From positions 248,001 through 312,000 of the forward strand of contig NC_052393.1 of the NCBI RefSeq assembly GCF_009389715.1: a stretch of DNA of 64,000 bases, read 5' to 3'. Every line of letters starts with the position of its first letter. Positions within the stretch are counted from its first letter, which is position 1. Of this stretch, positions 11,488 to 24,087 are shown piece after piece. Both the position numbers and the translations under genes were made by a program. Under the pieces are notes generated by a model, which saw only the letters and a list, made by a program, of their open reading frames with translations, made no database searches and was not told the origin of the DNA. This DNA comes from Phoenix dactylifera. Lineage: Eukaryota; Streptophyta; Magnoliopsida; Arecales; Arecaceae.

Positions 11488-14400
11488 ATGGGTTCCCGAG
11501 AACAGGTAATTCTGATGAAGAAGTGCTCTATTTTTTCTGTCTTCCTCTTTTTCCCCCTTTAATATTCTTTCACTTTCCGTGCATAGAATTCCTCTGGAGA
11601 TATGTTGCCTTTTATTTTCCCTCTGCACATGGACAGATGATTTTGTGAAATATGAAGAATAGGATTTCCTGGAGCTCTCTTCAATTTCTGTTTGTATGCT
11701 TTATTTATGCAATGCTGCTCTTCCTTTCTACCTTTTTCATCTTCTTAATATATTTTTGGGACGACTCGGTCCTTTAAAGAAAGAGCTGGGTCTCTTGGAA
11801 TTAGTAATTCGGAAAAAATAATATTATTATTTAAAAATAATTCGATCACATATGTTAGCTTATGCCCCTCTTCCTTACCAACCGCAGCCTGCGCGATGTC
11901 AATTGAATTTGAGGTTCGATTAATATAGACTGATAATAAATCGGCCCCAAAATAAGTGGATCGATGCCTAATGGTTAGAAAACTGCCGCGTCGACATGTT
12001 TGAATCAAATTAATTTGCACTCCAGTTAGTAGTTTTCTGCAAGAAATTAATTGAATGAGTGAAAACTTCCTGCCATGTATTGTGCTGGATCCTTAGGCGA
12101 CATATGCATGCTTTTCTTGGATGTAATTGTCGAGAGAGACTGACATTATCATATTTTATTTTAAATGCACTTGGTGGTTTTAAGTGTTTGTCTGCGATAA
12201 GTATTATGTCAGCAGGTTGGTAGAACGATAGAGGATTGCATGCCTATGTATCATTCATGTCGGTCTGCATAGGTGAATGTTGCATATATCGATGTGTATA
12301 GAACTGGTATGCACCTACAAGTTTTATATGGAGCAATATTATTAGAACATTCTTCAGTTTTCACCATCTTGAGTAGTCTTGCATTTTTGAGGAGGTTTGG
12401 AATCTTCTCAGAATACTACCACTATATAAGAGATTCACAATCATATTGTGGAGTTGGGAAGAGGCAGTATAATGGCATTCCTACTCAGCCCCCCCATCTT
12501 GTAGATGCTGATGCTTTTAGTTGTACTTATACTAGAGCTTTGTATGGTGGTTTTTCCTCCCATACGTACATGCATGCACACATACACAGATACATACACA
12601 TGTACTTACACACACATACACACATGCACACATACATACACACTTGCACACACAAATACGGACACACATGTATACAGACACATACATACAGACATACACA
12701 CATACAGACATACACATATACATATAGACATATGGACATCCATACATACATGCAGACATACACACAATGCAGACATACATACATGCAGACACACACATAC
12801 ACACATGCACACATTCACACATACAAACACACATATATGTACAAAATTGTTAGTGTCAGCAATATGCATGTGTCACGATGTGTTAATGTCAAAACACAAA
12901 TTTGTTCTTCATGGTAGTTTTTATTATAAAATATGAGATATTATTGTGTAAGCAAAATTGTGTAATATTAGTCTATGCTCCACACAGTAAATTGCTTGTA
13001 ACTATGCAAATAATAAACTAAAGTCTGCAACAAGATGCAGGAAGGTTTATGATTCTAGAATTTTATTGACTAGTTCTAAATTTGATTTTCTCTACAGTGT
13101 CTTGTGGAAGATTGGTGTACTGGATCTTTTATCCTCCGTTACCGCAAATAACTTTGTTGTGAAACTTCTCCATCTTGAGACAAGAGAGATTGTGCTTGTT
13201 GCCATCATGAAACCTTCACTCTAACACCATAACAAACATGCTAGTGCAAGTCAAGGAAAACTCACAACAAAAATGCTAGAGCAAATCAAGGAAAATTCAT
13301 AATACAAAACTGACAATGTTTGACATGGTTCACACAAAACTAGGCTATATCCATGGTTTGACAATGTTGAGATATATACAAAAGAGTGACTATTTGCGGC
13401 AAACCCCTAAAATCTTTGAATTCCTGAAGCGAATAAATCCACTTCCCTAGAAAAAGTGACCCTTCCCTCGTACAAACCCTTATCCTGAGGTTTTCCTTTA
13501 GCAGTTATTGATGACACCTTTTTAGCTATTGTGGCTATTAGTACCTCCGTAGGAGCCCAAATTGCTGAGGTGTTGAAAGCTGAAATTAAATATAAAACCA
13601 GCCTTGTACTATATAGACAAGGCACAGCTGCAACAAATTGGATAGACCCATAATGTAAGAGTATGGGATCTTTGTGAGTCTCTCTCTCACACTCACACAA
13701 ATTGAGTGTTGCCACCGATTCCTAATCAGTTCTTCATCATACGTGGCAGTTAGTGATTGGTGCAATACATGAGGGTAGGTGAGTGTCATGTAGGTTTTGG
13801 GTCAACCACTAGGCACCATATGGTAGTGGCAAATGGAATGGGCAGTTTCATCTAAATCTCACTCAAGGAAGCCAGGGAGTCCAAGTCAGACTCTAGTTCT
13901 CTTCCTATCTTGCTGTTTTTGCTGAATGGGAAAAATTGCAGCCATGCTCTAGTAACTCATTCTTATGACTTACCCTTTAACATTTTGCTGAAACTGCTGA
14001 ATGAATTACACTGTCAATGTTCAATGCCAGGAACATGATGAAATCCATTAAGAACATAGACGCCACTTTATTCTTACCAAATTCATACTTAAATCCACTA
14101 GTTGTTTATGATTAATATAATTACTTTTTTGGCTACCTTCTGTCTATGTTCAATTCCCAACTGATTACAACTTTTCAATTGTGAGGATCCATGCGGGCAT
14201 GTGTTTAGTCCCACATTGGTTATTCGTTGGGTAGATCTTGGGTACTTATACAGGATCAAGGAACCCAAATAATACCTTTCAACTAGCCATTTTAGGTGAG
14301 ATCCTGAATTGTGACAAATAGTATCAGAGCAAACCTGACTCATAACCTATGTGGACTAGGGAACACTACAACACGGATCCATTGGGGTTGACCACGGGCC

Positions 14401-17400
14401 GATCGTGGTGTTTGTGATTAGATTTGATTGGATTTGAACCCTTAGCCTGACGAGGACGTCAGGACTTGAACAGGGGGAGTATGTGAGGACCTGTGCGGGC
14501 GTATGTTTAGTTCCACATCGGTTATTTGCTGGATAGATCTTGGGTACTTATACAGGATCAAAGAACCCAAATAATAACTTTCGGCTAGCCATTTTGGATG
14601 AGGTCCTGGGTTGTGATATCAATCTTTCTTCCTACTTCATTCTTTTGTCATATTATTGCTTTTAATATGACTAATATCATTTCTTCTTGCACCAGCCAAC
14701 TCATGAAAGAGCATTAATCATTTTCACAAATGTTGATATTCTATTGGGGGCAGTAGAACAAAATTTGCCCTCTTTATGCTAGTGGAATGGTTGAGAGGAG
14801 AGAATCAACTGAAACATGTAGCCCAAACCAATGGTGGTAGCATGTGCTACTAAAACACTCCCTTGCCTTTTTGTCCTTAGGCCTTTCTTGGATGGAACCT
14901 CACTCTACCATCATGGTTGGTGATTTCTCGAAGTAAGGAAGTGTATGGATGGCTTCTGCTAGAGCCTCTCATTCCCAGCTCTCGTCACTAAAGAAGGGCA
15001 GGAGATTGACATACTCAGTCGCTCTTTGTATGTATACCTCTGTTTCAGGGTGGGGCCACCTCACTCATGGTAATCCGATCAATTTTATCCTTTCTTTCCC
15101 GTCCTTTGATTAGAGGACTTCCAGATTTATATATCCTCCCTTGAGTCATATCAGCTAATTCTGTTACCTGATTTTCATGTTTCAGTCCTTTACATTGTTA
15201 TTGTTTAATGGCATATATATGAAATAAAATGAATCAAGTTATGATTCGTAAACAGTATGAAATAAAACAGGATCCAGTTGTGAGGAAGAGTTTGAGGAAA
15301 CTTGGATTTCATGTACTAATAGGATAGTCACTCTTTCTGATTCTCTCTCCTCCCTCTCCCTTTTGTATCTTCCTCCCCTGATATCTAGTAAAGTTTTTTT
15401 GGTGCATTGCACCATTTGCATCTCTCATATTGATAAGTAAGCCTATACCTTCGGATTATAAAGAATGAAATGGTTTCTTATTCTTCTTCTCTTTAAAAAA
15501 AATTGATTATGGCAATTTTTGTAGTTCTAATGATTTATTGGATCCTTTTCCAACTCACTGCTAAAAATTTCTTCAATTTCATGTAGAAGTTGCCTCTGTC
15601 ATTTTTTCCTCCGGAAATTTGGGGTGGGTACAATGTATCTAAAAATGTCCTTTTTCTGGGAATTATGTTCTTGTAGTACTATTATTGAAGGAGGATACTT
15701 ATATCCTTTTCTTTATCTTCTTCTTCTTCTTTTTCTTTTCCCAGGATGATGGTGGAATGAGTGGAGTAACTGAAGATCTTACATCTGTTCACCAAGGAAA
15801 ACGACCTAACCTTTCCATTGAGATACCCCCACACTCTATGAATTTAGTGAGAAAAAATAAATCTCCAACACGTGGTTCTGTTTCCACTAGAGTGAACAAT
15901 CTCCCCATATGCAGTCCTGCATCTGCAGGAATACAGGCTTCACCATGTCCATCTTCATCTAAAGCTAGACCCTCCATAAAAAATCTCCTGCCAGGATTAA
16001 GCTTCAAATTTCGCAGTTCAGCTTCAGAAATTGAGAAAGATGATGTTCAAGGTGTGGAGGCATCATTTCGAGGAAGGCGTGAGAAACCTTCTGTCTTGAG
16101 GTCATTTTCTTTTACAAAGATATTCAGCCCTACTGTGAGAAGAACATCATCCCTGCCAACTGAGCCACCCGGAGTTCTACATGATAATACTTTTCACGGA
16201 GCTAATGCAAATGATAGCATCTCCTTGGCAGTAAGTCATTTCCCATCAATGACGAGCATGCTCTTAGTTATACAAATTTTCTCATTTTGAATGAAATTTG
16301 ACAAGTTATATTATGCAATGTGCATTTGTGCTTGAGTACTTGTATATGTTTGTGCATGCACATTATCCTTTTCTTTTTGTTTAGTTTTTCTCACAGATGT
16401 GCTTTTTATGAGAAATCGCCACACTCTCTTTATATGCCCTAAAATTACTCAGGCTTGGTCAGCTTACATATTTCAAATAGGTTGAATTCTTTAAAGATTT
16501 TATTCTGCATGCATTCTCATCAGATATGGTTGTCTGGTAAGATATATAAAACTAAAGTGGGCAGGAAAAAGGACCATGTGGCTTTTATTCATGAACCATG
16601 TCATAAAAAGCCTATTGTATGTGCATGAAATCTTCTTGTATACAAAGTAAAGTACCTTATGTAGTGTTTGTATTATGCTTGTGTACAATGAAAAATACCT
16701 GATGTACTTGGAGATTGGGCTGTCCATGAAACAAAGGAGAGCAATTGAGACTCCATGGTGGCCAACACCATTAGACTGACTCCTGAAAGAAGCAATGATT
16801 GAAGCAACAAGTGTTTAGAAAGACCATACACTAGCTGCGAAAAGGAAAATAGTTAAGGGCATGATTCGGCTTTATTCTTGATTTGGTCACTGAAAGAAAG
16901 GAACCTGAGCAAATATAGAAAGGAAAAAATGTCAAATAACTGCAAATAAACAATACATTATGCACGGGCACTTTAGTCCTTGCATATGAGTATAATACAT
17001 GTTTAAAGAACATATAAACATTAAATAGGATACATCAGTATGTTGTAAAATGCACACATACATCTGCATGTGAATCACCTTGACATAGATGTTTATTCAT
17101 CTGAGCATGCCAAGACACAAACTTGAGGATTGTTTGGAATTCATGCACATACTGAATGTTATTTCATTGAACATTGACAGAACTTTTTGACCTTGGCAGA
17201 AAAAAGATTTTCAACGGCATATATCTCGTTCACTTTCAGTACCCTTGAATGCTAAAGGTATCAAAACAAGGAGTTTTAAAAGGATGGATTCTTTAGGCGG
17301 TGTACTTCGAGTAATTCCTTCTACACCACAATTAGTGGGCACCAGTGCTGCTATGTCAGATGTCATCACTGCTATAGATTGTGGTACGTCACACATTCTA

Positions 17401-20400
17401 TTGGTCATAATATGTGACACTAAAATATTCATCACAGTAACAATATCTAAAGAAGAACATATTATAGTTTTATTGATGTTTCTGTTGTGGATTATTAGAT
17501 TTAAATCCTCTTGCAGTTGCTCTCAGCCTATAGTTTCTAACAGCTTAGCAAATTGAAATAGATGGAAACACCAATGATTTTCTTGCATAGTTTCTGGGTT
17601 TGTTTGCTTTTCATTGTAATAGTTGCTCTTTATCATCGATAACCAACCTATGTTTTGTCTAGTTTCATAATTCAGAGATTGGTGATGATGGTGAGGATAT
17701 ACCTGAGGAAGAGGCTGTTTGTCGAATTTGTATGATTGAGTTGTGTGAAGGAAGTGATACTCTTAAATTGGAATGTAACTGCAAAGGTGACCTTGCCCTA
17801 GCCCATCAAGAATGTGCTATGAAGTGGTTTAGGATCAAGGGTAACAGAAATTGCGAAGTTTGTAAGCAAGAGGTTCAGAACCTACCCGTTACCCTGTTAC
17901 GGAGACGAAGTGTTGAGACATCTGCTACACGCAATGGCAATACCTCCAATCAAACAACAGTATATAGATGCAGGCAAGTAATTGCAAACTTGTTGCATTT
18001 CCTTATTAGGATGTATAAGTTTTCCTTTCTTTACACAGGCACATGCAAGTTGAGGATGCTGTTATAAGTGAACTACGTATTGGAGAAACGAGTATTCTGT
18101 TTTATTAACATACATCATAATCAATATGTGGTTCTTCATTTTTCCATGAACTAATAACTCTGGCCCTGAAATTACTGATTGTGGCACTTAATATGGTGTC
18201 GTAAATGTTAAACGATCGGTTAGAATTCTGTAGTAACACCTTACAGCATTAATGAAGTCCCGTCTTTTGGGAATATAGGAACCTCTTCTTTGGAAGCTCA
18301 TAGTATTTAGAAAATTCTTGCATTTTTAGGAAAATCAGGACCTTAATTTTAAGATAGAAATCATAATGCATCTTTTAAAATGTATGATTATGGTTACTTC
18401 CTGCTTGGATTCTGGAAGATCTTCTCAGTCCCGGAAGATATTCTGGCAAGGCTCCCTCTTAGAGATACAGTTGAAAATAAAGTTGTTGAATGAGATTGGA
18501 ACAGTAAAAGGGGAGCTGATGTAGGTAACTAGTTCCTGTTTTTCTTGGACAACCTATTCGATCTTAAAAGGTAATCCATCTTATTATTTAAAGCCATGGC
18601 CAAAGTTCTCATAATTGGATAAACCCGTCTCCCTCTTGATAAACTAGTCCCAAGCTATCACCAAAAATGTTATATTTAGTGGATAGCCTACCGGGCATCT
18701 AAGAAGGCACTTATGGCTTATCATTTAAGGCACCTCTGGGCCTTACGCATAAAAGAGTCTTATAGGAAAACAAAGGCTTTGTTTTTCAAAGGTTTTGAGT
18801 GCATCTTTGGGAAAAAAGATATTGTAGTAAATGCAAAATAAAATGTGCATGTATGAAATATATGTTAGTGGAAACAAAATCAAAATATGATGGTAAATTT
18901 AGAGGGGCAAATAAAAGAAAACACAAGTTAATCATTGGTCTCCCTTATCAACCGATGTATGTAACTTTATGATGGGAGCACCTCCATTTGGTAAAAGATA
19001 TTTCTTGAATCTCATCTAGCAATTCAGGTTAATGCTTTCAATAGGTTTCACATCTAAAATCTTAAAATTTTCATAAAAAAATTGTGTGCATATGACCACC
19101 GAGCACTTGCTTAATGGCATCAGCCTTGACTCTTGAGCAAGCAGGTAGGGGTTTGATTCTGGTTGGAATCAACCTCAAAGGGTTAGGTGGGTATAGGATA
19201 GAAGGGTGGGTATTAGCTCCTCCTGATCTTAAAAAATTGGGGTGTATGTATGAGAGAGAGAGAGAAGCTGATGAGTGAAATACCAAAGAATGACTAGATG
19301 ATAGAGATAGAGTATTCTTTATGAGGCAAGAAAGCGGCCACCATGTAATTGGGAAATGTAAGACCCAGCCCTTTGGCCAAGCCCATAATAGAAATAGGCC
19401 CAAAGAGAGAAAAAAAAGAAGGGAACGAAGTACCACTGTTTGAGTCGGAAGAGGAGACCGACTCCGGCTCCTTTTCGACTCTGCCGGAGGCTAGAAAACC
19501 CTAGCCTCCTTGTTTATTTAAGGGACCTCACCTCTTCTTCGAGCCTCACCATGGATCACCAAATTCACCGCCGATTTTGAAAGGACTTTTGCATATATTA
19601 CCTTGGGGGATTGCTCGGAGATGTCACCGTTGATCCGACTGGGAAAGCTCTCTGGAGGTAAGTCCTTGTTGCTTACTCCTCTCTTCTCCTCCTTTCGGCT
19701 ATTAGGCCATCGTTTCCACCCTGAATTCGACCGGCAAGTCGCCGGATTGACGATAAATAGGGCCTCCTTGTTTCGGTGCCTTGTTCTTCTATTTCGGCTG
19801 GTTGTCGCCAAGAGTGGAACGCCACCGGCACGCCTTCGGCACGCCTTGGGCTATCGACCGCTGGGGGTCGCCGGCCACGATTGGCCACCGCCGCCGCCGA
19901 TGCCGAGCACCTCCCACCGCCCAAGAAGGAGAGAGAGACTCACAGTTCTCTCTTCTTTTGTTTTCTCTCTCCTCTCTCTAGTTTCTCTCTCTTCTTTCTC
20001 TCTCTATATACTTTTACGTGGGCTAATAGAAAATCCTTCTCTCCCTTTTTTCTCTCCATGCTCTTTGGTCAACCCTGTAAAGGGTTTTGAACATACATCA
20101 TTGTGATCACCTCGAGTAGCCATGCAGCATGTTAGCCCCCACCATGGCACTTACCGAGCATGTTTAAATTTCATCATCATCAATCTTTATTGAGATATCT
20201 ATACTATAGTCTGACTCTTGCTCTTGAGTTGACTTGTTAGACTACTCAGATCCGATCAATCCAAGCATGCGGATGTTACTACTTGGTTGACTTCAGTAGA
20301 AGGTCCTAGACCAGCGTCGCTGCGACCATCCGTCGTGCTAGCCTACTCCGACCATTGGACTCTATCATCATTAGTCTTTATTGTGTTACCTGTATTATAG

Positions 20401-22339
20401 TTTGATTTTTGTTTCATGAGTTGACTAATTTGATCGGCTAGAGCGAATTGACTTGGATTGTCGGATGCTGCTACCTAGTCGACTCTCTCCGTCCTGCATC
20501 TGACTGTTGTTAGCTACCATTGGACCAATAATTGATAATTCCTGATCTATCATCTTTTTTTTGATTGGATATATATTTGTTGATCAGATAAATTGGATTA
20601 TGCTGTACTGACTGATTCAAACAATTGGATGTTGTTATCTAGCTGGCCTCGTATATCTTTCTATATGAATCTATTTACATAGTCAGCTCTAGTTTTGTAT
20701 GGGGCTGCAGTCATCCGGATAGAAAGAAGCACAACGAAAATTCTCTAATTTCTAAATTGAGGTAAGGCCCTGACTTTTTATTTGTATTTAATTTTTAATT
20801 AAAGGAGAATAGAGAACATGAGTAATTCAAATATTAGAACTTTAAAATTAGGTAATTACTGAAAGATTGGTTCATTAATATGGCGAGTGATTGATAAAGG
20901 ATAAGTTGGTTTTATATTGATATTAAATTGATTGGACATGATAGGTATGGATTGGTAGCGTTGTAGCTGCATTGGATTGTGATAGAGGTAAGAATCCTTG
21001 TATTAAGAATCACCATAGCTGCATTGGTTAAATTTGAGAGAAATTCATTGTATATGTGATAACTGATTTGACAAGAGTAACAGATAAATCAGACAGATAA
21101 GATATGGTTTGGACTTCTCGTCATAGCGCCCATGGGCTGACACATGGAAAGCCTCCACAAGTTTATGCATGGAAAGTCACCAAGGGCTATAACGCGGGTC
21201 GGATAGCCACTGTGAACTATAGAGTGGTACGGTATCAGTCTTAGATTGAGTCATGATCTTGGTTAGTCCAAAGACGGAAAATAAAATTAGTAAAAAATCT
21301 GAAATCAAGTTAATGAGAAACGGATAACATTATATAAGAAATTGTCGTTGAACAATTGGTTATATAATATATGTGTGTGCGCGCACGCGCTTTTTTGAAA
21401 AGATGATAATGAGAACTTCTATGCATGTTGTTTATGAGTTTTCCGACCATTGATACAACAGTCAGTTATCTGGCATTATTAATTGATTATTTTCTTATTA
21501 CTTATGGTGTAGCGGTTCGGAATTCTTACTGGGTTTTAATGCTCACATCCCCCTTTCTCTCTCTCTTTTACAGAGTTGTAGGTTACGTAGTACTTGGCTA
21601 TGGTTGAGATCATATGGAAAAGAGATGATTAGATAGAGCATCACTGTTACTAGTTGGATGATCAAATTTTGTAATTGGACCAGTTTTATTGTTCGTTATA
21701 AATTGAGATCATTATTGTTTAGTAATATTGAGGTTGTATTAAATTTTCAGGCCTAGCATATTCTCTAGGATCGTGTCGTGTGGCCGGACCCGGGTGTTGG
21801 GTTCAGGGCGTGACAGAAAATTGACATAAGAACTTTTTATAGGGTATCAGAACCATTGCATGCATTAGTCACCTGCCTACCTTTCTATCTCTCAACCTTT
21901 TTCTGTCATATTTTCAAGTGAAATCATCTAAGCTAAAGATAGCCAAATATCTACTTACTTACTTACTTACTTTAATATTGTCGGTTTTGATCACAAAATC
22001 GGGGGTCTAGCTATCGATGATCCAAGCCCTTGTATATGATCTACGATCTTTAAACTACTTTCTGCCAACAAATTATGTAATTGGAGATTTTTAGCCTATG
22101 CATTATTTATGCATCTAGTGGTAAAAATAGGTAATTGAAAAATACAAAACAATGCATGTTTTTTTGACTACTAGATGTATGGACTAGGGATCTCCAAATC
22201 ACTTTTTTTTGGACGAGAAGAAGTCTAGATATATTAGATTACATCCAACGGCTTGGATCATTTGTGTCGGGTCCTCAGTTGTTTGGTCAGAACTGACCTT
22301 ATTAGGACCGTTGTATGGATGCCCATATATTACCACTAG

Positions 22340-22381
<42 letters not shown>

Positions 22382-24087
22382 TGTAGATCTACTTTATCTT
22401 GGCTGATGTGGAAGGTGGCCAAGTTTTGGAAAAGGCCAATATTTTCCAATATCCCAGCTGATATGGTAAAATTGAGATATTGAAATCTACGCTGATATGG
22501 TAAAATTGAGTTTATAAACTGCTTTTGCATAAATTTTGAGATTATTGATTCAAGAACCTATTTAAGGTGGTTAAAAAAGTGATTGGAAAATCTTAGTGGA
22601 TATATCAACATCTTATTGGCCGATATCTTGGGTTGTATTTATTTTTATCAACTGAGATAATAAGGTCGATCGTATCAGTGGCTGCCTAATACCAATACAT
22701 ATCGAGATCTCAGTCAAGATGAAAATCTCGCTACTATATGCATAAGAGTGTTTCCATGAGTTCATAAAACCTATAATGTGTTCTGTAGTTTATGTGCTTG
22801 CAATCTCCACCAATATTCTATTTAATGAGAACTTGTGCTTCAGTGTTGGTAAATTCAGTAAATAAGTAACAGTGGTGTTAATTGATGCTTTATGGCAATC
22901 TAGTTATGCCTTCTTCATCAAATTGTAGCAATCGTCATCAGTTGAAGATAAGGTCAATATGTCACCTCTCATTTTTATGTGTTTCCAGAGTGCTTTACCT
23001 CTAGCAGATTAGCAAAATTTTTAAAACCATGTGAGACCTAACAATTTAATAATTCATGAGGTTTGACCTTTCTTTTCCAGACAACTCCTTATGATAATTG
23101 CTTAAAAATTTTTGCATTCAACAAACTCATCAAATTTTGTGAATTAGTTAACCTTTGTGTTCCCCTAGTTCGAGCATCATGAGTTGAGGATTGAAGATAG
23201 TTCTCTAGTATCAACTGTAACCTCACAAGTTTTCATTATGAAATTAAATGAACTCAGCATTGCTTGTTCCACAAGTTGCTCTGGTGTATGTTTATAATGA
23301 TTTATTCTGCTTTTTGTTGTTAGGGTCTGGCATGACATGCCTATCCTTGTAATTGTAAGCATGCTTGCCTACTTTTGCTTCCTCGAACAAATGTTGGTAA
23401 GATACACAACTTGTAAGGCTTCTTTATTCTGTTAACCTAGCATCATCATGACTAGCATTGTTGGCAGGTTGTGGAGAATGGTACTGCTGCTCTAGCCATA
23501 TCTTTGCCTTTTTCTTGCATATTGGGTCTTTTTGCATCTCTGACTTCATCCACGTTGGGTAATGAGCAAAACTATAGTTCATCAGAAGAATACAATGCTT
23601 CTACAGTAAGAGACCTAAGAATTTGCCAGATATGTTATGATGGTTTCTTTTGTGATTGGAATATGCAGTGAAGAAACGATGTATTTGGGTCTATGCAATA
23701 GTTCAGTTTCTGCTGATCGTTTTCTTTGCTCATCTTTTCAACTCATATGTAAGTGGGAGAATCTGCCGATATGCTCTAAGTTAATTCCATATGAATGATT
23801 TGGATCTTTTACAATCCATTTTTCATTTGCAAGTGCAGTTTCATATGCAGAAAGTCATATCGATCATCCTTGCCACATTTGCTGGATTTGGTGTTGCAAT
23901 GAGTATGAGGTCTATTGTTGTTGAATTATTGAGATGGAGGAGAAGACGGCTTGTTGGGTCAGAAAACCATCGTAGGTCGCAAGGGACGCTGCCGACAACT
24001 CGACCAGTGACAAGCACCAATCATCCACCTCCAACTTCTGAACTAGATGGAGCTGATATTGAAATTCCAGTCATGTCTCAGGCGTGA
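11488..24087 (+). CDS. RING-CH (RINGv, MARCH-like) membrane E3 ubiquitin ligase
   Basis: Likely membrane-anchored ubiquitin ligase. Exons 11488-11505, 15745-16230, 17200-17383, 17676-17973, 23324-23396, 23468-23558, 23669-23748 and 23839-24087 join in phase to 492 residues. Exon 1 encodes only MGSREQ. Residues 7-230 are a Ser/Pro-rich, probably disordered N-terminal part. The RING-CH finger has all eight ligands in C4HC3 order: C245, C248, C263, C265, H273, C276, C289, C292, with W280 at the usual place before the last pair. Exons 5-8 encode about four hydrophobic segments (for example PILVIVSMLAYFCFLEQML and VISIILATFAGFGVAMS) followed by a basic RRRR stretch, so the finger is expected on the cytosolic face. 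This order matches the plant RING/FYVE/PHD-type MARCH-like group. Intron 4 (17974-23323) needs a GC donor. The substrate and membrane are unknown. The N-terminal start is inferred from phase and the SREQ|DDGG junction. Confidence 0.85.
12571..12836. repeat. (ACAC/ACAT)n microsatellite cluster
   Basis: Irregular array of CACA and CATA units with GACA interruptions in intron 1 of the RING-CH gene. It creates long open frames on both strands (Tyr/His-Thr-rich on one, Cys/Val-rich on the other) that are not genes. Confidence 0.9.
14180..14316 (+). repeat. TRIM left terminal repeat
   Basis: 137 bp, TG...CA ends, directly followed after 2 bp by the tRNA-Met-type primer binding site. Confidence 0.9.
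14482..14618 (+). repeat. TRIM right terminal repeat
   Basis: 137 bp, same length as the left copy with scattered substitutions, which means the insertion is not recent. It is preceded by the purine tract. Confidence 0.9.
19098..19165 (+). mobile_element. Possible tRNA-like SINE head
   Basis: A tRNA-like arrangement is suggested by a box-B-like GGTTTGATTCT (19150-19160) about 30 bp after a weak box-A-like stretch. No clear SINE body, tail or target duplication was recognised. It lies in intron 4 of the RING-CH gene, about 200 bp upstream of the probable solo LTR. Confidence 0.25.
19357..21815 (+). mobile_element. Probable solo LTR of a Ty3/gypsy-type retrotransposon
   Basis: A 2459-bp block in intron 4 of the RING-CH gene starts TGTAAGACCC and ends GGGCGTGACA, giving the TG...CA ends and short inverted repeat expected of an LTR. 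The bases on either side share GAAA (19353-19356 and 21816-21819), a candidate target duplication, at most 4 of 5 bp. There is no second copy and no polyprotein frame, so LTR-LTR recombination is the simplest explanation. It contains a CT-rich region followed by TATATA near 20005 that may be the LTR promoter. Open frames within it look like chance. A PBS-like GGTATCAGAACC at 21843-21854 lies 27 bp outside the right end and is unexplained. Confidence 0.65.
22341..22384. repeat. (CT)n(GT)n compound microsatellite
   Basis: Twelve CT units run straight into ten GT units, in intron 4 of the RING-CH gene. Confidence 0.95.

Larger units (their letters stand above)
14180..14618 (+). mobile_element. 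TRIM element (terminal-repeat retrotransposon in miniature), complete
   Basis: A 439-bp non-coding retrotransposon in intron 1 of the RING-CH gene. It has two 137-bp direct terminal repeats (14180-14316 and 14482-14618), each beginning TGTGAGGA; the left ends TGACA, the right TGATA by mutation. Just inside the left repeat lies TAGTATCAGAGC (14319-14330), a primer binding site for initiator tRNA-Met, and just before the right repeat lies a purine tract CAGGGGGA (14471-14478). The flanks are a perfect 5-bp target duplication TCAAT (14175-14179 and 14619-14623). With no coding sequence and this size, it fits a TRIM, mobilised in trans by other elements. Two further relatives lie at 37161 and 48428. 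Confidence 0.92.

Noticed and set aside
12273-12936. Long open frames on both strands (214, 143 and about 100 residues)
   Set aside because: They are produced by the CACA/CATA microsatellite; the translations are simple Thr-His-Tyr or Cys-Val repeats.
19603-20106. 167-residue open frame in intron 4 of the ligase gene
   Set aside because: Falls within the probable solo LTR and shows no protein family.
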